Of a DNA stretch of 64,000 nucleotides, positions 23,993-31,462 are shown one piece after another. This DNA comes from an uncultured Eubacteriales bacterium. GTDB lineage: Bacteria; Bacillota; Clostridia; Oscillospirales; Acutalibacteraceae. The translations under genes were made by a program, and so were the position numbers. The stretch lies in assembly GCA_934456435.1 (NCBI GenBank), contig CAKSHH010000002.1:62001-126000 (forward strand). The letters are read 5' to 3'. Every line of letters begins with the position of its first letter. Within the stretch, counting starts at the first letter, position 1. Below the pieces are notes generated by a model that worked only from the letters and a program-made list of their open reading frames with translations, was not told the origin of the DNA and made no database searches.

Positions 23993-24121
23993 TGACCGGA
24001 AAAAATATACTTAAAGCGCCGTTGCATGGATTATTCCGAATATATAACAACAAAAAAACGGCACAGGATTGTTGAATATTAGACAACCTGTCGAATAAGT
24101 TTGTTTTATTGCAAATCTCGG

Positions 24122-24150
24122 TTGACTTTATCAAAAAAATATGAGAAAAT
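24122..24150 (+). promoter_or_regulatory. Possible promoter of the radical SAM gene
   Basis: TTGACT (24122-24127) and GAAAAT (24145-24150) are spaced by 17 bp. The -10 box is weak. It places the transcript start near 24157 and so supports the ATG at 24182. Confidence 0.5.
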
Positions 24151-24181
24151 GGAAACCAATTTAAGTTGTGAGGTACAGGCT

Positions 24182-25612
24182 ATGTTTAAAGAAGATATCC
24201 AGCGTGCCGGAGTAGGCTTTGTGCTTGACAGATTACTCAGGTATGTTGACAAAAATCCGCGTAAAAATATTCTCAAACTTATAAATTTGGCGGAAAAGTT
24301 TGCCGGAAAAACCTTCCCTGAAAAGACCTTTGTCGGATTCCGCAATGCAATCGGCGACGATGACAACGTTTGGTTCAAGTATGCAATGAACCTGCTGAAA
24401 GACGTTGACAGGGACTACCTCAAGAAGATGTTTCTGTCGTTTGTTCTCGGAGCGGGATATCACGGAACCAAGGCTGTCAGAGCAAACCGCGAAAAATATA
24501 AGTGCAACATCCCGTGGCTTATGCTGATTGACCCGACAAGTGCCTGCAATATGAACTGTAAGGGCTGCTGGGCGGCTGAATACGGCCACAAGCTGAACCT
24601 CACATACGACGAAATAGATAATGTAATCAATCAGGGTGTCGAGCTCGGCACACACCTTTATATGTTCACGGGCGGAGAACCGCTTATCAGAAAGGACGAC
24701 ATTCTTCGTCTTTGCCGCGAGCATAAAAACTGTACCTTCCTTGCTTATACCAATGCAACTTTAATTGACCAGAAGTTTTGTGACGATATGAAAGAGGTCG
24801 GTAACCTCACTCTTGCGCTGAGCATCGAGGGCTCGGAGGAGTCAAACGATTTCCGCCGCGGCGACGGAGCTTACGCGAGAACGATGAAGGCAATGGAGCT
24901 TCTCAAAAAGAACAAGTGTATCTACGGTCTTTCGATATGCTATACATCGCACAATGTCGAGGCGGTAACGAGCGACGAATTTATTGACCTGATGGTTGAA
25001 AAGGGCGCAAAATTCGCGTTGTATTTCAACTATATGCCTGTCGGTACGGGCGCTGTCGAAGAGCTTATCCCGACACCTGATCAGAGAACCTATATGTATT
25101 TCTGGCTCAAAAAAATGAGAAACGGCAAAACGGGAAAGCCGATATTTGTTATGGATTTCCAGGACGACGGCGAATATGTCGGCGGATGCATTGCCGGAGG
25201 CAGAAACTATTTCCATATCAACTCCGCAGGCGATATGGAGCCCTGCGTGTTTATTCATTTTTCGGATTCCAACATCAGGACGCATACCGTGCTGGAAGCG
25301 TTGAGAAGTCCGCTGTTTATGAGCTATTATCACAATCAGCCGTTTAATGACAACCATTTGCGTCCGTGTCCGATGCTTGAAAACCCCGAATACCTCAGAA
25401 AGATAATTAAGCAGACAGGTGCAAAATCTACCGATCTTGAAAACCAGGAGGGCGTTGAGCATCTTTGCGCGAAGTGTGATAAGTTTGCCGCCGCGTGGAA
25501 AGAGCAGGCGGACAAGCTTTGGGCGGAGAACAAGCATCCGAATCCTAAAACGCAGTATTACCGTGATACCGAGCAGGCAATGAAAGAAAAGCTTGACGAT
25601 TTGGTAAGATAA
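24182..25612 (+). CDS. Radical SAM protein with C-terminal Cys-rich (SPASM-like) region
   Basis: This 476-residue protein uses S-adenosylmethionine and a [4Fe-4S] cluster to start radical chemistry. The cluster motif is CNMNCKGC (CxxxCxxC) in LIDPTSACNMNCKGCWAAEYG, near residues 121-129. GGEPLIR is the SAM-binding GGE motif. Further cysteines in YVGGCIAGGRNYFHINSAGDMEPC, RPCPML and HLCAKCDKF suggest auxiliary clusters of the SPASM/Twitch kind. An N-terminal helical domain of ~110 residues precedes the barrel. The ATG at 24182 has a GTGAGGT site. No peptide substrate gene is apparent next to it. The reaction is unknown. Confidence 0.87.
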   Translation: MFKEDIQRAGVGFVLDRLLRYVDKNPRKNILKLINLAEKFAGKTFPEKTFVGFRNAIGDDDNVWFKYAMNLLKDVDRDYLKKMFLSFVLGAGYHGTKAVRANREKYKCNIPWLMLIDPTSACNMNCKGCWAAEYGHKLNLTYDEIDNVINQGVELGTHLYMFTGGEPLIRKDDILRLCREHKNCTFLAYTNATLIDQKFCDDMKEVGNLTLALSIEGSEESNDFRRGDGAYARTMKAMELLKKNKCIYGLSICYTSHNVEAVTSDEFIDLMVEKGAKFALYFNYMPVGTGAVEELIPTPDQRTYMYFWLKKMRNGKTGKPIFVMDFQDDGEYVGGCIAGGRNYFHINSAGDMEPCVFIHFSDSNIRTHTVLEALRSPLFMSYYHNQPFNDNHLRPCPMLENPEYLRKIIKQTGAKSTDLENQEGVEHLCAKCDKFAAAWKEQADKLWAENKHPNPKTQYYRDTEQAMKEKLDDLVR

Positions 25613-25620
25613 AAAAAGAT

Positions 25621-25652
25621 AAAATCGTCCGCTATGTCGGGCGATTTTTTTC
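25621..25652 (+). terminator. Terminator of the radical SAM gene
   Basis: An 11-bp stem with one G-U pair and a 6-nt loop is followed by a run of T residues. It lies before the start of the acetyltransferase gene. Confidence 0.8.
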
Positions 25653-25666
25653 AAGGGTGTGAAAAA

Positions 25667-26185
25667 ATGTTCAGAAAAGCAACGGAAAAGGATATTGACA
25701 GAATCAGCGAAATTTATGATGAAATTCACGATGCCGAGGAGGCTGGACTGGTTACAATCGGCTGGATAAGAGATATTTATCCGACGCGCCGGACAGCAGA
25801 AACTGCGGTCGAAGCCGACGATATGTTCGTTGAAGAGGTTGACGGTACAGTTGTTGCCGCCGCAAGAATAAATAAGGAGCAGGTGCCCGAATATACGAAC
25901 GCGAGCTGGACAGCCGACGCACCCGACGATAAAGTTATGGTGCTCCACGCACTTGTTGTTTCGCCGAAAATCAAGGGTAAGGGTTACGGAACCGCGTTTG
26001 TTGATTTCTATGAAAAATATGCGTTTGAAAACGGATGCCCGTATCTCAGAATGGATACCAACGCAAGAAATTCCGCCGCGCGCAGTCTATACAAAAAGCT
26101 CGGTTATGACGAGATTTCAATAGTTCCGTGCGTGTTCAACGGCATTGACGGCGTACAGCTTGTCTGCCTTGAGAAGAATCTATAA
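25667..26185 (+). CDS. GNAT-family N-acetyltransferase
   Basis: A 172-residue acetyl-CoA-dependent acyltransferase of the GNAT superfamily. It starts MFRKATEKDIDRISEIYDEI, typical of the first strand and helix. The acetyl-CoA pyrophosphate-binding motif is in LHALVVSPKIKGKGYGTAFVDF (R/Q-x-x-G-x-G/A in the form KGKGYG). RMDTNARNSAARSLYKKLGY is the C-terminal motif. An in-frame ATG at 25634 lies inside the preceding terminator and was rejected. The site AAGGG before 25667 is weak. Target unknown; small molecules and protein N-termini are both possible. Confidence 0.85.
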   Translation: MFRKATEKDIDRISEIYDEIHDAEEAGLVTIGWIRDIYPTRRTAETAVEADDMFVEEVDGTVVAAARINKEQVPEYTNASWTADAPDDKVMVLHALVVSPKIKGKGYGTAFVDFYEKYAFENGCPYLRMDTNARNSAARSLYKKLGYDEISIVPCVFNGIDGVQLVCLEKNL

Positions 26186-26206
26186 ATCAATCTGTTTTAT
26201 ACTGTA

Positions 26207-26235
26207 TTGACAAAGCCAACCATGGCAGATATAAT
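26207..26235 (+). promoter_or_regulatory. Consensus promoter of the toxin-like mRNA
   Basis: TTGACA (26207-26212) and TATAAT (26230-26235) with 17-bp spacing: an exact sigma-A consensus. Predicted start is near 26242, giving a leader of about 59 nt. Confidence 0.85.
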
Positions 26236-26241
26236 TGTCTT

Positions 26242-26285
26242 TGTGGCACTACCAGTGCGGTAGGCGGTTACACTCTTTGCCCTCG
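26242..26285 (+). repeat. Left arm of a flanking inverted repeat (toxin mRNA leader)
   Basis: The leader contains GTGGCACTACC, then GCGGTT and GCCCTC. The same elements in the same order occur on the minus strand at 26428-26455, the 5' part of the antisense RNA. The leader also has a local hairpin (GCACT-ACC-AGTGC) and a CCCT/AGGG pairing that could hide the ribosome binding site. Confidence 0.65.
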
Positions 26286-26300
26286 CCAGGGGGTGATTGT

Positions 26301-26375
26301 ATGGAGTATCTTATCATAATGGCTGTTATTCTGCTTTTTGCAACAGGTTACATATATACAATAAAAAAGAAATAA
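26301..26375 (+). CDS. Small hydrophobic peptide, type I toxin-like
   Basis: A 24-codon gene with a strong ribosome binding site (AGGGGGTGA, 26288-26296). The peptide is one hydrophobic segment (EYLIIMAVILLFATGYIYT) ending in IKKK, the form of short membrane-acting type I toxins and the 'holin-like toxin' group in gut Firmicutes. It lies between two convergent consensus promoters, and its stop codon falls in the left arm of a shared terminator. An antisense RNA from the other side would overlap its 3' end. Membrane damage or growth arrest when unopposed is inferred from that class, not shown. Confidence 0.7.
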   Translation: MEYLIIMAVILLFATGYIYTIKKK

Positions 26376-26409
26376 CCGCCCGAGCCTGAGAAACTGAGCG
26401 GTTTATTTC
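26369..26409. terminator. Shared bidirectional terminator of the toxin-antitoxin-like locus
   Basis: A long stem with one bulge (26369-26384 with 26394-26409) carries a T run of six on the minus side (26363-26368) and a T-rich run on the plus side. It can end both convergent RNAs. Confidence 0.7.
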
Positions 26410-26427
26410 TTTAAATCCATTTTTTGA

Positions 26428-26455
26428 GGGCGCAACCGTCTATCGGTAGTGCCAC
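26428..26455 (-). repeat. Right arm of the flanking inverted repeat (antisense RNA leader)
   Basis: On the minus strand it reads GTGGCACTACC, then ACGGTT and GCCCTC, echoing 26242-26285. Confidence 0.65.
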
Positions 26456-26468
26456 CCTTTGTATTTTT

Positions 26469-26497
26469 ATTATACGCTGTGACGCGCGGTTTGTCAA
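26469..26497 (-). promoter_or_regulatory. Consensus promoter of the predicted antisense RNA
   Basis: On the minus strand, TTGACA (26492-26497) and TATAAT (26469-26474) are spaced by 17 bp, again an exact consensus. It faces the toxin promoter. Confidence 0.85.
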
Positions 26498-26510
26498 CAT
26501 GAGATTTACT

Positions 26511-26545
26511 AAAAGTCATCGGACATTTTTTGCCCGATGACTTTT
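26511..26545 (-). terminator. Hairpin after the CrtO-like gene
   Basis: A perfect 12-bp stem (AAAAGTCATCGG / CCGATGACTTTT) begins right after the stop codon of the minus-strand gene. The T run is short on that strand. Confidence 0.65.
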
Positions 26546-27085
26546 TTATTTGGTGTTCAATAATTTAATCAATCTCGGTCTGAAATGGCGGTGGAAGATA
26601 ACGAAGCAAAGGTCAAAAAGAGAGGTTGCCAGTCCGGTGAGCAAAAATATCCATTCCTTGTTGCTGAAAAAAAGAGAAACGATGAACGGAACAAAGCTCA
26701 GGGCAATGTTAATTTCATGTATAAGCTCCGCGCTGCAAGTCTGTGAAATAAGAGTTTCTGTTGACGGCTCCTTTGAAGAGCTTGACTGTGTCAAAAGATT
26801 CGGGAGCTTTTCCTTCCAGCGCTTTACTCTGAGAAACTTAAAAATCGGTTCCTCAAAGCTTTTGGGTGCGAACCATTTGTTTCGATAGTTATAAGAAATG
26901 CTGCTTCCCGAAATGATGTCGGACACAAGAAGCCTGTATCCGAAGTGATAAAAACAGGTCAAAAAGGTGATGAAGCAGGCAAAGGCATAATGGTTGCCGT
27001 GATGAATCAGAGAAATAAAAAAAATGATGCTCAGCACGGCGAAAACCACAGTTGCGGTTCGCATAATTCTTCTTAGGTGTTTCAT
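26546..27085 (-). CDS. CrtO-like (glycosyl-4,4'-diaponeurosporenoate acyltransferase-like) membrane protein
   Basis: This 179-residue membrane protein resembles the staphylococcal staphyloxanthin acyltransferase CrtO. Matching segments are KFLRVKRWKEKLPN, the SAELIHEINIALSFVPFIV stretch and the end FHRHFRPRLIKLL, as recalled from the CrtO sequence. Hydrophobic segments lie at about 11-50 and 128-160. No other carotenoid gene is in the window, so a carotenoid product is unlikely and it may acylate another glycolipid. Single gene on the minus strand between the toxin-like locus and the GH38 operon. Confidence 0.7.
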   Translation of the reverse strand: MKHLRRIMRTATVVFAVLSIIFFISLIHHGNHYAFACFITFLTCFYHFGYRLLVSDIISGSSISYNYRNKWFAPKSFEEPIFKFLRVKRWKEKLPNLLTQSSSSKEPSTETLISQTCSAELIHEINIALSFVPFIVSLFFSNKEWIFLLTGLATSLFDLCFVIFHRHFRPRLIKLLNTK

Positions 27086-27109
27086 AGTTCAGTAATTTTC
27101 CTCATGGTT

Positions 27110-27158
27110 CGGGCATTTTTTAATGCCCGAGAGGGCGCCTGACTGACTGCGCCCTCTC
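27110..27158 (-). terminator. Tandem hairpins after the GH38 gene
   Basis: Two adjacent hairpins follow the GH38 stop codon: a 10-bp perfect stem (GAGAGGGCGC / GCGCCCTCTC) and CGGGCATT / AATGCCCG. They share a few bases and may be alternatives. Confidence 0.6.
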
Positions 27159-27171
27159 GAAACAGGGCTTA

Positions 27172-30033
27172 TCAGCCGACGAATTTAATTGTAAGAATCT
27201 TTTTGCCGGTGATTTCAAATTCGGCAAAGCCGTTCTTGTCTACTGTGAGCGGAGCGACGTCCTTTTCCTCAAGGCTTACAAGTTTAATCTCGCTCCATTT
27301 TTTGCCTGAGTACGGCGGAAGCTCAAATTCCGCTTTCTGTCTTTCAACAGGGGACTGTGCTTTCTCAATCGGAGCAATGCCGCCGTTGAGACGGATAGTT
27401 GTTTTGACTGTCTTGTCGGACGGGTTGAAGAGGCGGACAACATAGCCTGTACCGTCCTCGCTCTGCTTGATTCCGCTGACGTTGAGCTTTTCGGTTCCGA
27501 GCTCAAGGAATGAGTGAACAAGATCGTTCTTGCCGTGGTCTGTCGGAGCAAGCTGAGCTACACCGAAAGCAAGGTTGAATCTCTCGCTCTCGCCCCAAAC
27601 GTTGCCGTCCTCCCAGTCGCCCTTATGCGGCATGAAAGCATAGCGGTATGTGTTCTTGCCGATGCACTGAGAACCCTTGTCACAGGAGCTGTAATCCTGC
27701 ATATCGCTTGTGACGCAGATACGAAGCGGGAAAGCACGGAGAAGTGAGAGGTAAACCGTGCCGCACTCGTCGTCGGAAGCCTCATAAGCCTTGAGACCCG
27801 TGTTGAGAAGTGCCGCACCGACCTTGCCGTCCGTTACGTCAACAAAGGAGTTCATCGGCTGCTCGGTCATCGGGATTTCATCGTAAAGTGAATAGTCGAG
27901 CTTTGCAACGGGGCGCTTGACAACGTCAAACTGACCCTGAGCATAAGAAAATTCAGACTTGATATCGGTCGGGAAAGCTACCTGGAGGTAGTGATCCTCG
28001 CTCTGATTGTCGATGGTTGTTTCAACCTCAAGATAGCGCGAGCCTTTCTTCAATGTGATAATGCTCTCAATTTTGCAGGGGTTGAGGTGCTTTGAACGGG
28101 TCTTTTCGTCCGGATTTCTTCCTTCGGGAAGTGCCCAGTCGATAGCGACCTTGTATGAAACGGCGAGCTCGCCCTCGTGGAGAAGCGTGATTTTTGCGTT
28201 CTCGTTAAGCGTGGTAAAGGTTTCGTCGTTCTCCGGAGTGAAGTGCTCCCACGGATTTCCGATTTCGCCCGTATCCTTGAAGTAGCCGAGACCCTCGTAG
28301 CTCTTGCCGTTCTCTTTGTCGAGAACGTTGTATGTGCCGTTGGAGTTGAACGAAACTCTGAGGTATTCGTTCTCCATAACCTGATTTCTCTTGAGCATTG
28401 TCTTCGGTGTTGTTGCGCGGACGTGATAGAGCGGCTGAAGCTTGAAGGTCTTGTAGCCCATAGCCGGAACGTCCTTTACGTCAAGCTCAATTGTGTACTG
28501 CTGAGTGTGGAGAACGTTTGCAACATCGTTCGGGTTCTGAATGATTTGAGCGGAGTTCATATTGGTTGTGATAACCTGATATGTAAGAACGTTTCCGTCG
28601 GGATCGGTGATCTTGAAGCTGTCGGCTTTCCACTCCGCAGGAATTTCAACTGTCATTTTAACAGCCTCGCTTCTCTTGAACGGAGCCGGGTTGAACACTA
28701 CGATTGCGGCATCGTCACGACTGAAGCCGTCAAGTTTGATGTCGCCGGCAACGTCCATAAACGCGCGCTCATAAACGCAGTTTGAAAGCTCTCTTGACTG
28801 TCTGTAACGGTAAATAACGTCCTCATAAACAACGTCGCGTCCACAGGCACCGATACTGTCGTGTCCGTGGTTCTGAAGGAGGTAGTTATATGAAAGGTCG
28901 ATAAAGTTCTTCTGATACGGCGCTCCGCTGAGTGCGGCGAAAACCGCCATCGGCTCGGCATAATTCTGAAGCTGAGTTTCTGTCTTGAAGTTTGCCTGCT
29001 TGACGTAGGTTCTTGCGGAAATTATCCAGCCCATCATACTGCTGACGCTTCCCTTTGTGTATGGGTCGCGCATCTCGCCTTTGAGGACGGGGGAGTTCGG
29101 GTCAAACTCGTCGATAATGCCCTGCTCCATTTCCTTGAGCGAGCTGTGATATACAACGGCGTTCGGGAGAGCTGCGTCGAGATCCTTGATCATCTCAACC
29201 TCACGGGCGTCGGGGCATGATGAGTCATGGCCGAGTGACCAGAAACGGTGAGAGGTTGTCCAGTCGTTGTCCTGCTCCTTGATTGCCTGCTCTGCGCGCG
29301 GCTTGATGTTTTCTTTATGGTACTTATAGAACGGGTGAGCATACTGGTAGTCAAGGTTCTTGTTCTCTGAGTCGATGAACTTGAAAATACCGTTGTTGTC
29401 GTTCCAAACCATATCACGGTTATTTTCGTTCTGCTGGTTGTAGTAAACCGGACGCTGAACGATGTACCAGATGTTGTAACGCGGACGCTTACCGAGACGT
29501 GAAGCATAAATCCTTGTTCCGTCGGGGCTCTCCCAGTAGAACTCCGATTTCGGAGCGCAGTACTCGTTGATTCCGCGGTAGAATGAGGCAAAGTGAATGT
29601 CAAAGCCTGCGTAAATCTGCGGAAGCTGTGAGATCTGACCCCAGCCGAAAGGCGAATAGCCCGTCTTGCTTATGCCGCCCATTTCCTTGCCGATTCTGTG
29701 ACCGAGCAGGAGGTTACGGATAAGAGATTCGCCGCCGACGGTGAACTCGTCGGGCAGACAGAACCAGGGACCTACACCGATGCGTCCCTCGGAGATGTAT
29801 TTTTTCATGAGCTCTTTCTTCTCAGGATATGCCTCAAGATAGTCCTGGATCGGCATAGTCTGAGAGTCAAGATGGAAATGTCTGTATTCGGGGTATTTGT
29901 CAAGTATATCCGTCAACATATCAAGCATATAGCCGAGCATATACTGAGTTCTCCTTGCCGAAAAACGCCATTCTCTGTCCCAGTGGGTGTTGGAGATGAA
30001 ATGGCAGTTAATCTTTTGCGGTTTGTTGTCCAT
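27172..30033 (-). CDS. GH38-family alpha-mannosidase-like protein lacking the usual nucleophile motif
   Basis: This 953-residue protein belongs to the glycoside hydrolase 38 family. It opens with INCHFISNTHWDREWRFSAR, carrying the zinc-binding His and Asp, and shows SHRFWSLGHDSSCPDAREVE and LQNHGHDSIGACGRD further on. In most GH38 enzymes a P-D-x-F-G motif supplies the nucleophile Asp. Here the equivalent reads GYSPFGWGQISQLPQIY (near residue 124), two residues shorter and without Asp. The ATG at 30033 has an AAGGAGA site inside the preceding gene. Cytoplasmic, no signal peptide. Either a different carboxylate is used or the protein is inactive on mannosides. Confidence 0.85.
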   Translation of the reverse strand: MDNKPQKINCHFISNTHWDREWRFSARRTQYMLGYMLDMLTDILDKYPEYRHFHLDSQTMPIQDYLEAYPEKKELMKKYISEGRIGVGPWFCLPDEFTVGGESLIRNLLLGHRIGKEMGGISKTGYSPFGWGQISQLPQIYAGFDIHFASFYRGINEYCAPKSEFYWESPDGTRIYASRLGKRPRYNIWYIVQRPVYYNQQNENNRDMVWNDNNGIFKFIDSENKNLDYQYAHPFYKYHKENIKPRAEQAIKEQDNDWTTSHRFWSLGHDSSCPDAREVEMIKDLDAALPNAVVYHSSLKEMEQGIIDEFDPNSPVLKGEMRDPYTKGSVSSMMGWIISARTYVKQANFKTETQLQNYAEPMAVFAALSGAPYQKNFIDLSYNYLLQNHGHDSIGACGRDVVYEDVIYRYRQSRELSNCVYERAFMDVAGDIKLDGFSRDDAAIVVFNPAPFKRSEAVKMTVEIPAEWKADSFKITDPDGNVLTYQVITTNMNSAQIIQNPNDVANVLHTQQYTIELDVKDVPAMGYKTFKLQPLYHVRATTPKTMLKRNQVMENEYLRVSFNSNGTYNVLDKENGKSYEGLGYFKDTGEIGNPWEHFTPENDETFTTLNENAKITLLHEGELAVSYKVAIDWALPEGRNPDEKTRSKHLNPCKIESIITLKKGSRYLEVETTIDNQSEDHYLQVAFPTDIKSEFSYAQGQFDVVKRPVAKLDYSLYDEIPMTEQPMNSFVDVTDGKVGAALLNTGLKAYEASDDECGTVYLSLLRAFPLRICVTSDMQDYSSCDKGSQCIGKNTYRYAFMPHKGDWEDGNVWGESERFNLAFGVAQLAPTDHGKNDLVHSFLELGTEKLNVSGIKQSEDGTGYVVRLFNPSDKTVKTTIRLNGGIAPIEKAQSPVERQKAEFELPPYSGKKWSEIKLVSLEEKDVAPLTVDKNGFAEFEITGKKILTIKFVG

Positions 30034-30241
30034 CTGTCTGTTCTCCTTTTTCCGAAACTTCCGGTTGTTCGCCGGCTTCGGCTTCATTTGTTTTGTTTTT
30101 ATTTTCGATGATCGTTTTGAGTCTTGATATGCTTTCCTTGATTTCGTCCTCATGAGCGAGATATGCCTCGGTCAGCATAAGGACAAAAAGAGCAAAGCTT
30201 ACTGCGTGAACAATTTTTTCGGAATTGATCCTTTTCTTCAA
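30008..30241 (-). CDS. Small membrane-anchored hypothetical protein
   Basis: A 77-residue protein with one hydrophobic helix (about residues 10-29, KIVHAVSFALFVLMLTEAYL) followed by a charged, probably coiled-coil stretch and a Glu/Gln/Lys-rich tail. The first codon is TTG, with an AAAGGGA site 9 nt upstream. It overlaps the GH38 gene by 26 bp and lies 5 bp after the HAD gene, so all three are one operon. I recognise no family. Confidence 0.65.
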   Translation of the reverse strand: MKKRINSEKIVHAVSFALFVLMLTEAYLAHEDEIKESISRLKTIIENKNKTNEAEAGEQPEVSEKGEQTDGQQTAKD

Positions 30242-30246
30242 TTAAA

Positions 30247-31242
30247 TCATCCCTTTATGATTTTTAAGATATCGGCAAAGCTGTTTTCATAGTAGTTGCA
30301 AACAGCCTTTGTGCCGCTGTCAACGATATTGCCGCCTGCGATACCGATAGTCGTGTAGCCTGCAAGGCGAACCGAGCAAACGCCTGCACCGCTGTCCTCA
30401 ATGCCGACAACGTGGTTGCGGTCTGCAAATGCTTCGCCGAGACCGACGATTGAGGTCTCGGAATAGAGCCACGGATGCGGCTTCGGTGAAAGCTCGCCGA
30501 GCGTGCCGACAGAACCCTTGCGAAGCGGGAATCCTGCGGAAATGATTGCGTCGTAAAAATCCTTCGGGTCACCCATACCGAGCGTCTTGAATGCCGAAAG
30601 AATTTCCGGCCAAGCCTTTTCGTAAAGACCCGATGTAACAAGTCCGATTTTTACGCCCATATCCTTGAGCTCATAGAGAAAATCCTTGACGCCCTCCGTC
30701 GGGGTGAATGCACCGTCCTTGCCTCTGCCTGCCATAATCTCTTCCATCTCTCTGTGCGTGTGCTCAAAGTAGAAATCACGAGCCTTGTCAAGCGATGCGC
30801 CGGGGCAGTATTTGTCAATGCAATACTGGAGATGCTCGGAGACCGAGTGTCCCGAAACGAACGGAAGGTCGGCTTCCTCAAGCTCAAACTTCGGGTTTCC
30901 GAGGAGACTTGCGATACTCATCTGAATTATCCAAATCCAAAACTCTTCGCTGCGAACCGTTGTGCCGTCGAGATCCATAAGAACCGCCTTAACGGGCTTC
31001 TCAAGGGTAACGGGTGCAACGGGGTAGTAGACGGGGTATGCAATCGCCGATTTAACACAGGCGAGGGTGTGCGAGCCGAAAGAAACGAACTCAACCTTGC
31101 TGTCGCCTGTCGAAACGATATCGACTACGCCGTTCTTTCCGACGGAGAATTTGCCGTCCTCGGTTGAAGTGAGAACGTGGAATCCGCTGTCTGCTCCGAC
31201 GTCGCCGAGATCGGGAATATGTACTGTTTTGTCCAAAAGCAT
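30247..31242 (-). CDS. HAD-superfamily phosphatase/phosphomutase-like protein with N-terminal extension
   Basis: A 331-residue protein. Residues 86-331 are a HAD hydrolase of the beta-phosphoglucomutase/phosphatase kind: motif I is VKAVLMDLDGTTVRS, motif II is IGLVTSGLY, motif III is the Lys in LSPKPHPWLY, and motif IV is HVVGIEDSGAGVCS. The cap domain is helical. The first ~85 residues (HIPDLGDVGADSGFHVLTS onward) are a beta-rich extension not usual for the family. It heads the operon that also holds the small membrane protein and the GH38 protein, so it may dephosphorylate or isomerise a sugar phosphate from the same pathway. Substrate unknown. Confidence 0.85.
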   Translation of the reverse strand: MLLDKTVHIPDLGDVGADSGFHVLTSTEDGKFSVGKNGVVDIVSTGDSKVEFVSFGSHTLACVKSAIAYPVYYPVAPVTLEKPVKAVLMDLDGTTVRSEEFWIWIIQMSIASLLGNPKFELEEADLPFVSGHSVSEHLQYCIDKYCPGASLDKARDFYFEHTHREMEEIMAGRGKDGAFTPTEGVKDFLYELKDMGVKIGLVTSGLYEKAWPEILSAFKTLGMGDPKDFYDAIISAGFPLRKGSVGTLGELSPKPHPWLYSETSIVGLGEAFADRNHVVGIEDSGAGVCSVRLAGYTTIGIAGGNIVDSGTKAVCNYYENSFADILKIIKG

Positions 31243-31277
31243 ATTATACTTCCTTTGCTGATAATCTAAATCAATTT

Positions 31278-31306
31278 ATAGTAGCAAAATCATATTGAAA
31301 AGTCAA
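31278..31306 (-). promoter_or_regulatory. Promoter of the HAD-GH38 operon
   Basis: On the minus strand, TTGACT (31301-31306) and TACTAT (31278-31283) are spaced by 17 bp. Confidence 0.7.
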
Positions 31307-31398
31307 TATCTCATTCGGCAACAATTCAATATATTTTTAAAATTTTTATCCGAGCTTTTCAGAATGAAAAATTTTTTGAAATATGTCGAAACATCTCA

Positions 31399-31427
31399 TT
31401 GACTTTGACTATTATAATAAGTATAAT
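31399..31427 (+). promoter_or_regulatory. Promoter of the glycosyltransferase-GH38 operon
   Basis: TTGACT (31399-31404) and TATAAT (31422-31427) are spaced by 17 bp. Confidence 0.8.
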
Positions 31428-31462
31428 AATATATTATTAAAAAAGTGCGACGGAGGAGAGGT

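Larger units (their letters stand above)
26362..26462 (-). ncRNA. Predicted antisense RNA (antitoxin) of the type I-like locus
   Basis: A transcript from the minus promoter at 26469-26497 would start near 26462 and end at the shared terminator near 26362, about 100 nt. It has no reading frame. It is fully complementary to the 3' part of the toxin-like mRNA, including its stop codon region, and its 5' part repeats elements of the toxin leader. This matches the layout of antisense antitoxins; no transcript has been seen here. Confidence 0.6.

Noticed and set aside
24043..24100. Possible hairpins upstream of the radical SAM gene as a riboswitch
   Set aside because: The predicted promoter at 24122 lies downstream of them, and no known aptamer pattern was seen.
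24842..25948. Long minus-strand frame spanning the radical SAM and acetyltransferase genes
   Set aside because: It crosses a terminator and two real genes on the other strand.
30234..30241. No ATG for the 77-residue membrane protein
   Set aside because: A TTG with AAAGGGA 9 nt upstream explains the start.
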